Shown piece by piece: positions 1 to 10,856 of a DNA stretch of 64,000 nucleotides. The stretch lies in assembly GCF_000237925.1 (NCBI RefSeq), contig NC_031496.1, forward strand, positions 31,988,295 through 32,052,294, written 5' to 3'. The position numbers and the translations under genes are program-made. The stretch comes from Schistosoma mansoni. Its lineage: Eukaryota > Platyhelminthes > Trematoda > Strigeidida > Schistosomatidae. Every line of letters begins with the position of its first letter. The stretch's first letter is position 1. A model generated the notes under the pieces. The model did not search any database. It saw only the letters and a program-made list of their open reading frames with translations, and was not told where the DNA came from.

Positions 1-964
1 AATGGGGCTCTCTCATCGTGGGAACCAGTAAAAAGTGGCGTCCCCCAAGGCACGATTTTAGGTCCTCTTCTCTTTTTACTTTATATAAATGAATTACCAG
101 CTATAGCTAAGTCATCCGTCCTACTATTCGCCGATGACGTTAAGATTTGGAGACCCATATATAGTATGTCAGACAGAATAGTTTTACAGGAAGATCTTAA
201 CTCATTAGTTGCATGGATGGATGGGTGGTCACTAGAAGTAAACCCTAACAAAAGTGTTGTGATGCAACTAAATAACTACGATGATTCGTATCACTACACA
301 ATATGTGGACCAGTGTTGCCCAAAGTAAGAAACTATAAAGATTTAGGAGTCATACTAAGTAATGATCTCAAAACAACCAGTCACTGTAAGGCTGCTGCTG
401 CAAAAGGCTATAGGACATTATGGTCTATTCGTAGATCTTTCCGGTATCTGGATGGGGAAATGTTTAGATTATTATACCCAACTTTCGTACGGCCACATTT
501 GGAATATTGGATTCAAGCAGCGAATCCTTGTTTCAAATATGAGGCGGATATGTTGGAACGAGTCCAACGCCGCGGTACAAAAATGGTAAAAGGCCTATCT
601 AGCCTATCTTATGAAGACAGACTGGGACACCTCAACTTATTTCCGTTATCTTACTGTAGACTACGGAGTGGTCTAATATTGGCATATCTTATCCTGAACG
701 ATGACCTTGGTACTAACATGTCCTATCTTTTCCTCCCGTCTAGGGATGATCATTTGAGAGGACATTCAAAGAAAGTCTAAAAACGGAGATCAAATCGTCT
801 ACGTCTGGAGTTTCTTTTCTCGCACGTAGTAGTGAATTACTGGAATTCTCTACCAGAACACGTAATATCAGCACCTTCTGTTGATATATTCAAGACGAGA
901 TTGTACTTCCACAGTGTAACAAACTGCAAGGATTAAAATAGGTCACTAGACCTCCTATCCTTAT
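1..964 (+). mobile_element. 3' part of a CR1/Jockey-like LINE
   Basis: The window opens inside a reverse transcriptase. Bases 1-165 read as GVPQGTILGPLLF followed by LLFADDVKIW, the catalytic FADD box. The same frame continues through 166-780 with the thumb/C-terminal region (LYPTFVRPHLEYW, then ERVQRRGTKMVKGL), which is typical of CR1 and Jockey relatives and unlike the RTE elements elsewhere in the window. The unit ends near 964-985 in short ACTGAAG repeats, like the short-repeat 3' tails of CR1 elements. The 5' part lies outside the window. It is probably a truncated copy; clade assignment is from motif memory. Confidence 0.75.
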
Positions 965-1089
965 TACTGAAGACTGAAGACTGAAGAAATAGGACATTTT
1001 CGAGCTCGTTTTTCTGTCAGTGGAACCATTTTTCTTCGAGGGTTAATTGAATGTTATTATTGATTTATAAACTACGGTTTAACGATATA

Positions 1090-2110
1090 TAAGCACTTTG
1101 TAATAAATACCGCGTCAGCGTAACGCAAACTTCAAACGTACTTCTATCATTGACTGATGCGAGATATGAACATCAACGGACATCCCATCTATCAGCAGAG
1201 GTGATGCAAGCATTCGAAAATGCCAAGAAGGCACTAAACGAAGAAACGAAACTGACTAGGCTAAAAAGCGAAATTCTATTAATTATCATGACTGATTCAT
1301 CAAATGTGGTGTTTGGAGCCGTTTTATAACATTTAGTAAGCGGCACATGAGAACCACTCTTATTTTCTCGAAGAGATTGAATCCTGTTTAAACGAGATAC
1401 AGAACTTACGGAAGAGTATTATCAGGAATTTATTTGGCAACAAGACACATTTGACATATGTTAGAAGGTCAAAATTTAACTTTGTACACGGGAAACAAAT
1501 TGCTCACGAAAGCATTAGGATAGAAACAAGGTAAATATTCTCCGAGGAAAATCCGATAGTTGGAATTTAATTTCAATTCACATCCGATATACGATACATA
1601 ACAGGCCAAGAAAACGAAGTAACTGACGTACTATCAAAAACAATGATTAACTCATTTATTCCAAGTGGAATCGATTATCAATGTTTGGCGAAGTTGCAAG
1701 ACACGGACATTAAGTTAAGCAAGCTAAGATCTTTTGATACGGCATCACTAGTATTTGAAGATGTTCAGTTGAGTAGCACAAAGTTGATATGTTATATTTC
1801 GACAGACCGTCCGCGACCATTCATCCCGAAGTCATCGCGACAGTAGGTATGGCTGAACGTCTACACAGACGGTAAATGGCATCTCCAACGACCATCACTG
1901 TTAATAACGATTGAACAATTAAGTTACTTCTAGCCATGTTAGATCTGAAAAATCAATAAAACAAGATATTGGGTGCTGTCAAGCTGAGTTTGTGTACTGA
2001 ACGTCTTTACGCCTACATGGGAATTTATCGCTTCAGGCAAGAATGTTTTGACGGATGTACCCAACTAAGTACAGCGAATAAAGAGGCACGTGAATGATTT
2101 AAAAATAACT
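1090..2110 (+). mobile_element. Degraded Ty3/Gypsy pol fragment
   Basis: Scattered readable stretches resemble the RNase H and integrase zinc-binding parts of Gypsy pol. The best, at 1643-1846, contains IDYQCLAKLQDTDIKLSKLR, the usual linker between RNase H and integrase. It is a heavily broken old fossil with many breaks, and no LTRs are visible. Confidence 0.55.
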
Positions 2111-4208
2111 TTCCCGATGTCAAAAGAATGTTGAGTATTCGTGCTGTAGCATCTACATTGTAGTACTTATGTGTTCATCAGAAAATAACACATGCAACCA
2201 CCATTGCAACAGAATTGCGATTATCCGTTTAGAAAGATTAAGAGAACCGATAAAACGGTGACGATGGAAAAAGCTGGAAAGACCGATGTGGTCAGCACCG
2301 ATCGAGTAAACCAGCTTTCATCGATAGTGATCTTAGATCTACAAGCACAGATCCTTCGCACACACATTTGATTCTCTTCATCCAATTCGCTGGATCGATT
2401 CTGATGTGTTCATTGATTTAAGATCGACGTGATTGTCCGGCTTCTCATTATTCTCTGGTATTCCATTTATTCTCCCCATCACGGATTTCAACATTCTCTC
2501 AGTAAAAAAATGTGTTCATAGTTGTCCACATACATTGATGTGAGCAAAGATATATGATGGCACTTAACAAGTAGCTGATGTTTATGCGGACGAAGATGAG
2601 AGTTGTGTCTACTTTGTCCGATGTGGTGTTTGGATTGTTCATTTAGTTAAGCTATAATTCGTCTTTAACGTCCATAAATTTTGTATTTTTCAGTTTCGAG
2701 AGTACCACTAGTATATTCCTTTGTTGGCTGAATTCTATAAATGATATTATCTGACGTTCAGTCTTTCAACGGTTTGGACCTAGTTTCTACGTAGACAATA
2801 TGCTTGAGTAGTTTAAACACAAATATATATGAAGGAATGAGGAAGAGAGGAAAATCTAATAGAAGGTTTGTGGAGAATTTAGTATGCAAAAGAGCTACAG
2901 CTACATTCTTAATGATGAAGGAGACCAATACAAGCGCCACATCTAGACAACAAGAACACTTAAACCAGAAGTTGATGGAAAGGATTTAACACAAACCACA
3001 GATCACTGAGTAGCAGCACATATCATGTTTGTCAAGTTCATCAGCAGTGATAGAATTGTAATCATCAAGTTACAGTGTGGACACTAATCGCATCGACAGA
3101 AATCTCTGGTTGACTTAGGTTTCATGACAGTTAGCACTACTCAACAAGACAAACAAACAATACTGACAGGATTGATGCTTCTTCTGGGACTCGAAGTCTC
3201 GTCACATATATTCATCTTGAGATGTTACCATCAAGGTACTCACGAAATCTATAACTATCTGATTAACAATATCATTTCAGAAACTTTTTTTCACTTTGAC
3301 ACACAATGTGTGCACAGAAATTAGTCACTTAAAGTAAATTCAAGTACGGAGTTACATATCCTTTCACCTTTTACTTAATATAATTCAACTTCGCCACTTT
3401 TTACTTCAATTATGGTGAGAAGACTAATTTTTTCTAAAGAAAATATTCTCATGATTTCACATTGTTTCTTTCTCTCTTTCACCTACTTATTTCACTTATG
3501 AAACAGTTCTACTCTAAAATATGTGAGTTTGTGTGCCAGAAATATGATGAACACTGAAAGAACACGTTCTAACAAATTAAATCAGAATAACAAGAATAAT
3601 GATAATATCAAGGTTTTCAATCATTTGTCTCAATAATTTGTCTACACCTCAGTACTAACTGACTCTTATCGACTAACTTACTATGTGACTCATCACCAAA
3701 TTGTGCTTTTTCTGAGTCTTTGTGGGTACAATCATTTGGAGGAAAGATTGTGTTTCATGTTAACTGAAATTCATCATAAAATGCGTCTTACATCTCGAGA
3801 AATCTGATATTCACTGTGAAACTGAAACATGATACTCCTGGTAATTCTCCATGGTATTTCTGAGATCAAGAATGAAAGTAGGTGGTATGAAAACAAAACT
3901 TATTTCGCAGCTGACGTATTTACCGAAAACAAGATTATTTGATTGCTTTCAGGTACGTTTTTTATTCTGGACGTCCAGCAAGCATACTGAGAGGAGTGAA
4001 TGAATTGCCATTTATTCAAACACTATGCGAGACATAATCATATATTTTCCTAGACCCCACTGAGAGGTTCCGTTTCAACACTGGTCGGACGAAGTATTTC
4101 TGAAGTTTTCTTGAGTTTTGAAAACTTTTGATAAGACATCTCCGGAGCTCACAATTAAATACGCTTTTCCGTGTACCACATTCAGAGCGTATCTGACAAG
4201 GGTTGGCC
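2111..4208. other. AT-rich stretch, no gene recognised
   Basis: Short open frames occur (for example 2804-2989 and 3124-3324) but show no family motif, and they look like chance frames in AT-rich sequence. No RNA gene or clear repeat was recognised. Confidence 0.4.
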
Positions 4209-4506
4209 TGTAGTGAACTAGAACAGGATTGAGGACAATCAGATGTGTTTGGACACGAATTTACAGAATATCTCACCAAAATCTGACAATTATACAGTAG
4301 ACAGTTAATCTGCAAACTATCAGTCAATGGTGTCAATCTTTACTGTTCCTTCAGCAAATATCAGTCCATAGTCTGTGATTTCATTGCTCATTTATTTACA
4401 TACCATGCCGTTCCCGTTCTTTCCGTATGGATCTTCTGCTGAAATACATTCAATGCCTGACCATCATTAAATACTATTTATGCGGATATAAGGAGCCAAC
4501 ACCACA
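4209..4506 (-). mobile_element. Solo LTR, Gypsy type
   Basis: On the minus strand the unit starts TGTGGTGTTGGC and ends TTCACTACA, giving TG...CA ends about 298 bp apart. The internal sequence matches the other LTRs near 20.97, 38.6, 40.0, 41.0, 41.3 and 63.2 kb. The flanks GGCC and GACC may be a 4-bp target duplication with one difference. No internal domain is attached, so it is probably a solo LTR left by recombination. Confidence 0.7.
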
Positions 4507-4789
4507 GACCTCCTGTAGAACAGAAATGGCTTTATTGATTACTTACTGAATATTTATGTGTTTACTTATTTAAACACATAAACATAGGCACAACGAGGAA
4601 ATGATCACATATGCACCACACAATAACATTGAGCCTCTGAAGAGATAGAGAATGTAACATGTGTGTAGAATGAAGGAGAACAACAACGAACAGAAATTTG
4701 TGTATGAGTGCTAAATAACAATAATAAGAAAAGCAGTTCAGTCAGTGAAAATACAACCAGAAAGAGTTCTTTCAGGTGAGGAAGGTATG

Positions 4790-5310
4790 TTTATTTTCTT
4801 CATAGAAAATGAAAGTTGGGGCACGATTGTCTCTGGCTTCTTCTCTGAGCCATATCTAATAACCTCTCTAGCCACCACGTCAGAACATCCTCAGGACTGA
4901 GACCAAGTAATCTTTCCGAAACGACGATGATCAAACACAGATTCTCATGTAACATCCTTAGCTCGGATAGGCCAGGTTTCACAAGCACAGAGTAAAGCTG
5001 CACTCACCAACGCGTTGAAGATCCAATCTTTTACAGTCAGCACAACATCACGAAGATGCCGAAGATGTTTCAGATTGTTACAAGCCTCTCTGGCTTTCAA
5101 TATGCGTGAATTGACCCCATCGCTCACTCCACCACCAGCAATTACACAGCTATCGGGAAGTGACAAAGGCCCACATACCTTTATAAGCACCAAATATAAT
5201 CTTGTCACGATGGAAACCCTGCCTCACGTCTTAATAATTCTTCCACCTCCACGACTAACCTTTCTCATTTATCTTTATCATCACGCACCACCAATGCTCA
5301 TTATTTGAGT
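4790..5310 (-). mobile_element. Perere-3/SR3-like RTE LINE, 3' fragment
   Basis: The minus strand contains ALVSAALLCACETWPIRAKD, which matches the end of the reverse transcriptase seen in the better copy at 18.2 kb (SVRSVLLYGCETWPLRVEDT). It is followed by a degenerate C-terminal region. The fragment is 5' truncated and broken in several frames. Confidence 0.6.
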
Positions 5311-5580
5311 TCACGAAATGTTATATTCGGTCTCCTGAAACCACGCTCCAAACTACATGTTGGAGCTTATAGTGTTCGAATCTGGTATCAGATATGAAAA
5401 CAGGCTTCCTTAAATAGAATTCTGGAATCCCGCGTCATCAATGTTAGCTGCGTCTCCGAAACGCACATACAAGATCATTGTTGAAGGCGGTCTATTGAAA
5501 ACTGTCACTCGTTCTGAAGCACATGTTTACACTCGGATCATGTTCTAGTTCGAGCAGGACCATTATTTACTTTCAAACCA
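5310..5580 (+). mobile_element. RTE LINE endonuclease fragment
   Basis: The plus strand reads VINVSCVSETHIQD near 5431-5472, the CVSETRIQD-type core of the apurinic endonuclease of Perere-3-like elements. The preceding bases match the endonuclease start of the copy at about 19.98 kb. The fragment is degenerate. It sits tail-to-head beside the minus-strand fragment just before it. Confidence 0.5.
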
Positions 5581-5596
5581 GGAAATTGAACGGACC

Positions 5597-5925
5597 GACA
5601 GAACATTGTAGGGAACAAATAATATTTGTAATATCCTAATGAGTAGAACAATTAGATTTGCTGACGTTTCGTGACTCTGTGTAAGCCAATTCTTCAGAGA
5701 ATAAATAACAAAATTCAAATTATCCCGTTTAAATAGTAGAAATGAACAAAGCATCTAATATTCTTGCTTATTTCCTTTGTATTATTTAAATGGGTTAGTT
5801 TTAATTTGGTTATTTGTCCTCTGAAAAAGTGGCTTACATTGAGTCACGAAATGTCAGGAAATCTGATGTTTCTACGGATTGGGATATCACAAGTATATTA
5901 CTTACTTACAATAATCTACTCAATT
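5597..5925. repeat. Imperfect palindrome, arms about 155 bp
   Basis: The minus strand of about 5600-5757 and the plus strand of about 5764-5920 are related. Both start ATGCTT and both contain GAGTCACGAAA and a TGGCTTAC segment in the same order. The arms are separated by only a few bases and look roughly three-quarters identical by eye. The parallel short frames in the two arms are a by-product of this symmetry and are not evidence of genes. Confidence 0.6.
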
Positions 5926-7570
5926 TATTTTAAATTATCAAGTCAAACCGTAGTAATGATACCTACTTTAATGTACAGTTCAATCGGCCTTCGAACACAC
6001 TTCATTTACCTTTTATCTTCAAGCAACCTGAGCTTCAAAATCTTCTACAATGTTTTCAGTGCTTTTGTTTCACTAATTTATACTTTATTTTTGAGTAGTA
6101 TCTTCAATGCGTAATCTTTCCTATTAGCAACGATACTGTTACTACCTCTAATATCATGAGACTCGGCCTAACAACTTCATGAATTTGTGCTAATGAAGTA
6201 AGACAACTTGAGCCATTGTGATTGACTGACTGAATTTAATGATAAGAAAGAAGGTCGATTGCTTTTTAACACTCTAATTTTGTTCCTAAGATACTGATTA
6301 ACAGTTATGGATAAATGTTACCTTTTCAGTTACTTATTCGCTCTCTATAGACCACATAAATGTATAGTAGTGAAATGTCAACTTAAAATATTCGTCGTTC
6401 TATAGTATTTATAAAGGATTATGCCTCATCTTGAACTGGGATCGTTTTATGTTTTATAATAAGTGACTTTATTCACGATCTAAGTAGTAGCATCATCATT
6501 TTTTGTTTAGCTATTGTTCAATTATTAATGAAACTTCACATTTCCATTTGTTTTCGTTTGCTTACAGATAATTGGACTGAAGAGATTAGTCGGAGTACTG
6601 GAAACTTTTATTACTTTAACCGTTTGAAATCTGAATTTACTTCGATGTACCAAAAAGAGAACACTTGTCGTTAACGTGAGTACACTGCTGTGACTACTTA
6701 GCTCAGTAATATAACTCAGAGCAATTACGAAGTACCAATTGATACAGTCTGCATCTTTCAAGTATTCTATTTTTATCGTCTAAAAGAAGATGGGTTTGAA
6801 CTGTCGATCGAGTGGTTGAAAGTTGCTTGCCTAAGAAACCTTAAATACCTCATTGACGTACCGGTTACAGCGTCAGATTTTCGACAATTATGTTAAATAT
6901 ATTTGATTAGCCAGGTGTTTATCGTTGCTGTTCACACTTGAGGTGTGACGTAAAGATAAGAAACTTAAATAAGTTTCTTGATTTTGAAGTACTCCAGCTC
7001 CGAAATACTTAGACTTTGTCCTCTACAACTCTGATTCGATTGATGGTGGAAAGAGTCTCCACTCTTCCAATCAAATGGTTTGTATTTAGCTGCTCGTTTA
7101 TGGCATCCTCAAGGGATGTATTACTACTGTCCAAAGATAAGATGAAATCACAGGTTTCACCCTTAAATTGTGTTGGTGACTGCGGAGAGTTCATCTACAG
7201 GATTTGTAAGAAACAGGTTTGAAATTAATGGTCTTTATGAGTTCCAACATTTTGAAGAAACCATAAGACTGAGTCTGCTGAGGTTCATGTTCATGTTCAG
7301 TTCATGTTACCACTCACCGGTTGTTTTTAAACTATCCAGTTGGAGTCCACGATGACTGAAAATCTTGGGTAACATGAATCAAAATCGACCACTTACCCGG
7401 ACATACACACTACTATATATTGCTTATGTTCAGAATTCAATCATATTCTCTGCGTTATCTTTTTCCACCATCATAGACCACCATTTTACTAGTACATTAT
7501 GTATTTTATTCATTTCATCTCTTTTTACTGTGTTGGTTGTAACACGTGGAATCAACGTACATTGATGCCG
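5926..7570. other. AT-rich stretch, no gene recognised
   Basis: No coding motif, RNA gene or clear mobile element is recognised. Several 60-80 codon open frames exist on both strands without family features. Confidence 0.4.
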
Positions 7571-7574
7571 TAAC

Positions 7575-8035
7575 AGCAGCTCACGTGCGATTGAGTTTGT
7601 TCATATTTAAATTGGTTAAACCCTTTTGTTCGCTTATTTAACGGATAGAGTCACTCGTACAGTAACAACCTATCTGTGCTATTGTACCTTTATTATTGTT
7701 GCACTTTTATGAATGTGTATGGTTGAGCATTGCCTACTGTCTACGCATATATTCATTCTGCTAGCCTTTCTATTAGTCGCTCAAGTGATTCGATGTTTCA
7801 TTCATTTCCACACTCGTTCATGGACTCGATCATCCTCTCGCTCACTTGCTTGCTTTTCGGCACTTCTCTTTCATTCTTGCTTAACGTACCTGCAGTTTTA
7901 GATATCTGTGTGTGTTTCGACGATACACGCAATCAACACTTTGTATTCACATTCTGATTTATGCACCGTTGGGGTGTTATCTAGTAACGGTTATTAAAGT
8001 GAACAGTACACGAAGTTTAAGGATAATATCGAATA
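7575..8035 (+). repeat. Interspersed repeat, copy 1 (also at 34.8-35.3 kb)
   Basis: The stretch from CGATTGAGTTTGTTCA to GGATAATATCGAATACCGACC recurs at 34826-35303 with scattered differences and small indels. Shared landmarks include TATTCATTCTGCTAGCCTT and GATATCTGTGTGTGT. It has no coding potential. It could be a diverged solo LTR of another family or an orphan piece of a larger element. Confidence 0.6.
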
Positions 8036-8226
8036 CCGACCAAAACGCCGTGTCTGCCCCACGTCATATTTCATTAATACACAATGTTTTCTTTCAATTC
8101 AAAGATGACTGATATTGATTAATTATCTTCTTTTTTACTACAATGGTAATTTGTTAGAGAATTCAAAACGAAAAAAGAAAGAAGGGTTTAAGTTCTAAAA
8201 TAATATTTACAATGTTGATATCAATC

Positions 8227-8376
8227 TATGCCGAGAACTGGAGGCGGACATGAGAAGAATGAACAAAAGTTGGATAGAAGTAGAAAAGAAGATCCAAGAC
8301 AGAGTGGGTTGGAGAATGCTAATCAGCGGTCTATGCTCCATTGGGCGTAACAGGCGTAAGTAAGTAAGTAACAGTT
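8227..8376 (+). mobile_element. SR2-like LINE, 3' end fragment
   Basis: The fragment encodes the last residues of the SR2-like protein ([16 protein letters not shown]) and ends in the GTAAGTAAGTAA tail shared with the long copies at 10.3 and 27.9 kb. It is strongly 5' truncated. Confidence 0.75.
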
Positions 8377-8559
8377 CATAATGAAATTTTCAAGATTGAA
8401 CCGGCTAAAGAATCTTCAATCTCTTGTTAATCCTGTTCTCGAATGTCATTTTAATTACAATAAATTTCTATGAAAATATTTACAGTTCAAACATTAAATT
8501 TCTTTTCAATGGGAAGAACAATCAGAAGGGGTTTTGTGTTGACTTATTATTTTCATAGT

Positions 8560-8770
8560 TGAAAGCATGAGTCAATTGAAGCTAGACCACTAAGGAAAAC
8601 CTGGAAGCACTGGATGGCCGTTTCGTCCTATTGTTGGTTTGAATCTCGCGATGCGAAATATTGGATGTGCACTACTGAGGAGTCCCACAATGATACAAAA
8701 CGGTCGTTCAGTGCTTCCAGGGTTTTCTTCGGCGGTCTAGCTTCATATGATTCATGCTTTCAACTATGAA
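8560..8770. repeat. Two hammerhead-SINE (family A) ends head to head
   Basis: The left half (about 8568-8640) carries the family A tail and hammerhead 3' part on the minus strand. The right half (about 8668-8765) carries the same segment on the plus strand, including ACTGAGGAGTCCC. The tRNA-like heads are mostly lost in the middle, so the locus is a decayed inverted pair. Confidence 0.65.
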
Positions 8771-9064
8771 AAAGAAGAATATATTTGTAAAATCTCAACG
8801 AATGAATCTGAAGTGACTTCAACCTTTCGCTCTAGCAATCTGATCAATGCTTGTTCCTTGGAATTACTTCAAATTCAGTCGTCGTTAAGAATTTACAAAT
8901 ACATTCTTCTCCTTCCTATTTAATGTCTTTCATCAATTCGTCACCGAAATACTATGAAACTATTCCATCTAATTTAGATGAATGTTCTTCTATCAATTTC
9001 TTTTCTTTCAATAATAGTTGTAGAATATTAATATCATATCTTTTATTAATTTCATATATACTAC

Positions 9065-9513
9065 TTAAATCATAACTGGTCCACTGTATTGATTCATATT
9101 TACTCGATTTGTATTGACTGTACATACTCCTTGTGGAATATTACTGGTGATATTATCATTATCATTATGAGCTAATACTCTCCTTCCATTTATATTATAA
9201 TGAAATTGTGATGATAAAAATCTTTTCGACTGTAATGTTGATTCACATATGAATTGTGGATGATATGAAGGGTAATTTTGATGGATCGATGTTATATTGA
9301 TTGGATTAGTTACATTCATTGAATGATTATTACTGTCTCATAAATTTTGAATTAAATTTGATGATGGTTCATTATTAGGCGCTATTGTTGTTGTTGCATA
9401 TTTCATAAGGAGTTGACGGCGTTTTCTTTGTGAATAACAACATATAATGAAGATACAGATTAATGCAATCATTAAGATTGTTGCATATATTATAGGGACC
9501 AATAAACGTGAAC
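9065..9513 (-). CDS. Jagged-like exon: transmembrane helix and cytoplasmic tail
   Basis: The acceptor TTTCAG precedes GT TCA CGT, which joins in phase 1 to the acidic exon (G|GT). The exon encodes a hydrophobic helix, LVPIIYATILMIALICIF, then the basic stop-transfer RKRRQ, closely like the Jagged LVPLL...RKRRK segment. A TGA at 9338-9340 ends the frame after PSSNLIQNL, but the same frame stays open for 91 more codons to TAA at 9065. That distal part ends SGPVMI, which resembles a class II PDZ-binding C-terminus such as Jagged1 has. The TGA may therefore be a late nonsense change that shortens the tail, or the true end with decaying sequence beyond it. Confidence 0.85.
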
Positions 9514-9639
9514 CTGAAATGAAACAAGAAATAATCAAATGTTTTTATACCTGCTGTTGGGATGATCCTGCAAATTTCTAACAATAGACATGACAAGCTC
9601 TAAGAAACATTAGGAAGCATTTTATCTAATCAGCGTTCG

Positions 9640-10020
9640 ATTATAACTAAAGTTTATTCGAGAAGATTCAAGCCACGTACAGTCAAATTGACGGTAGCTG
9701 TTAACAGAACCGGCTACCATAATCATAGGAAGTATGTTTCCCTCAACATTAATGGGTATGATGCCTGCTTACAGCTAGACACAGCCTTCGATATAACACT
9801 TATAAGCAGGAGGACGTAGGAGAAAATTGATAAATCAAGAATATATATTCAACTCATCAATCATCGCATAGTGCATCCGGGGGAATTCTGAACGTTGCTG
9901 GTAAGATGCTTTGTGAAATCGCAGTCAAAGAGTTCGCGGAGAAGGGGGCAATATTTCTGACAGAGCGTCCATCACTCAACAAAACTTATCATTTGACTTT
10001 TATTTACTATTGTGAAAGGG
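9640..10020 (+). mobile_element. Degraded Gypsy protease-region fragment
   Basis: A readable piece near 9735-9800 (SLNINGYDACLQLDTAFDIT) resembles the retroviral-type aspartic protease region seen also at 16.83 kb (LLLNDVHICLQLDIESDIT). It is an old, heavily broken fossil with no ends visible. Confidence 0.5.
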
Positions 10021-10470
10021 AGAGAGGAATATGTGATCATTGGTGATCTTAAGTATTAATAGTTTTTGAATCTACCGCCGGATATTGAATCGATCTACTA
10101 CATGTGAGCACATCTTAATACACTAAAATATAGAAATAACGGGACTGAAACTCTTCTTAAATCTCAGTAAAATTCACGTACGATTCATTCTTACTGATAA
10201 TAATATTCTTTTAAGAACAGATATGTCGTGTGGATTTAAGAATAAATACCTAAAGTTTTTTATTATGTTTGTTTTTTTTTTTTTTTTTTGCTATGTAACT
10301 CCGCCTGTAGCTCCTCTGGGGGTTACTGCCGGTCCCAAGCCCGGGTAAAGGAGGAGGGTTGGGCATGGGGTTAGCGACCCCATCCCGTAGAAAATCAACT
10401 CGCTAAAAAAACGCTAACCAGAAAAAATCATTCGAACCATTCAAACTCTGCCCTGGGAGTAGAAGGAATA

Positions 10471-10791
10471 ATGACGTCTCATGATGAAAGCCGAGCTCCT
10501 TCGGAAGTCATGAGGCCGATGCACCTTCTTACAACCAGAGCAACAATTTTTATAGGTACATGGAATGTCCGAACAATGTGGGAGACCGGAAGAGTTTTCC
10601 AAATTGCTGCAGAAATGAGAAAATACAACCTGGAGGTGCTTGGAATCAGCGAAACACATTGGACGCAGGTTGGACAACAACGACTGTCTTCAGGAGAACT
10701 TCTGTTATACTCCGGTCATGAAGAAGGAAATGCCCCACATACACAAGGAGTTGCATTAATGCTTCCAGAAAAGCACAAAATGCACTTATAG
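10471..10791 (+). CDS. SR2-like endonuclease N-terminal part, copy 1
   Basis: This 106-codon frame encodes the start of the apurinic-type endonuclease ([15 protein letters not shown], then [14 protein letters not shown]), the DNA-nicking domain of RTE LINEs. It stops after LPEKHKMHL. The sequence continues in another frame with the expected remainder leading into the long frame at 10857, so there is a single-base frame change near 10770. The same change is present in copy 2. The first ATG is taken as start, although coding may begin earlier. Confidence 0.75.
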   Translation: MTSHDESRAPSEVMRPMHLLTTRATIFIGTWNVRTMWETGRVFQIAAEMRKYNLEVLGISETHWTQVGQQRLSSGELLLYSGHEEGNAPHTQGVALMLPEKHKMHL

Positions 10792-10856
10792 GATGGGAAT
10801 CTCATGGACCAAGGATCATCAAAGCCTCCTTCAGAACAAAGAGAGAGGGCAATACA

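Noticed and set aside
4016-4336. A 106-codon minus-strand cysteine-containing protein
   Set aside because: Most of it overlaps a solo LTR, and the cysteines do not follow an EGF or other domain pattern.
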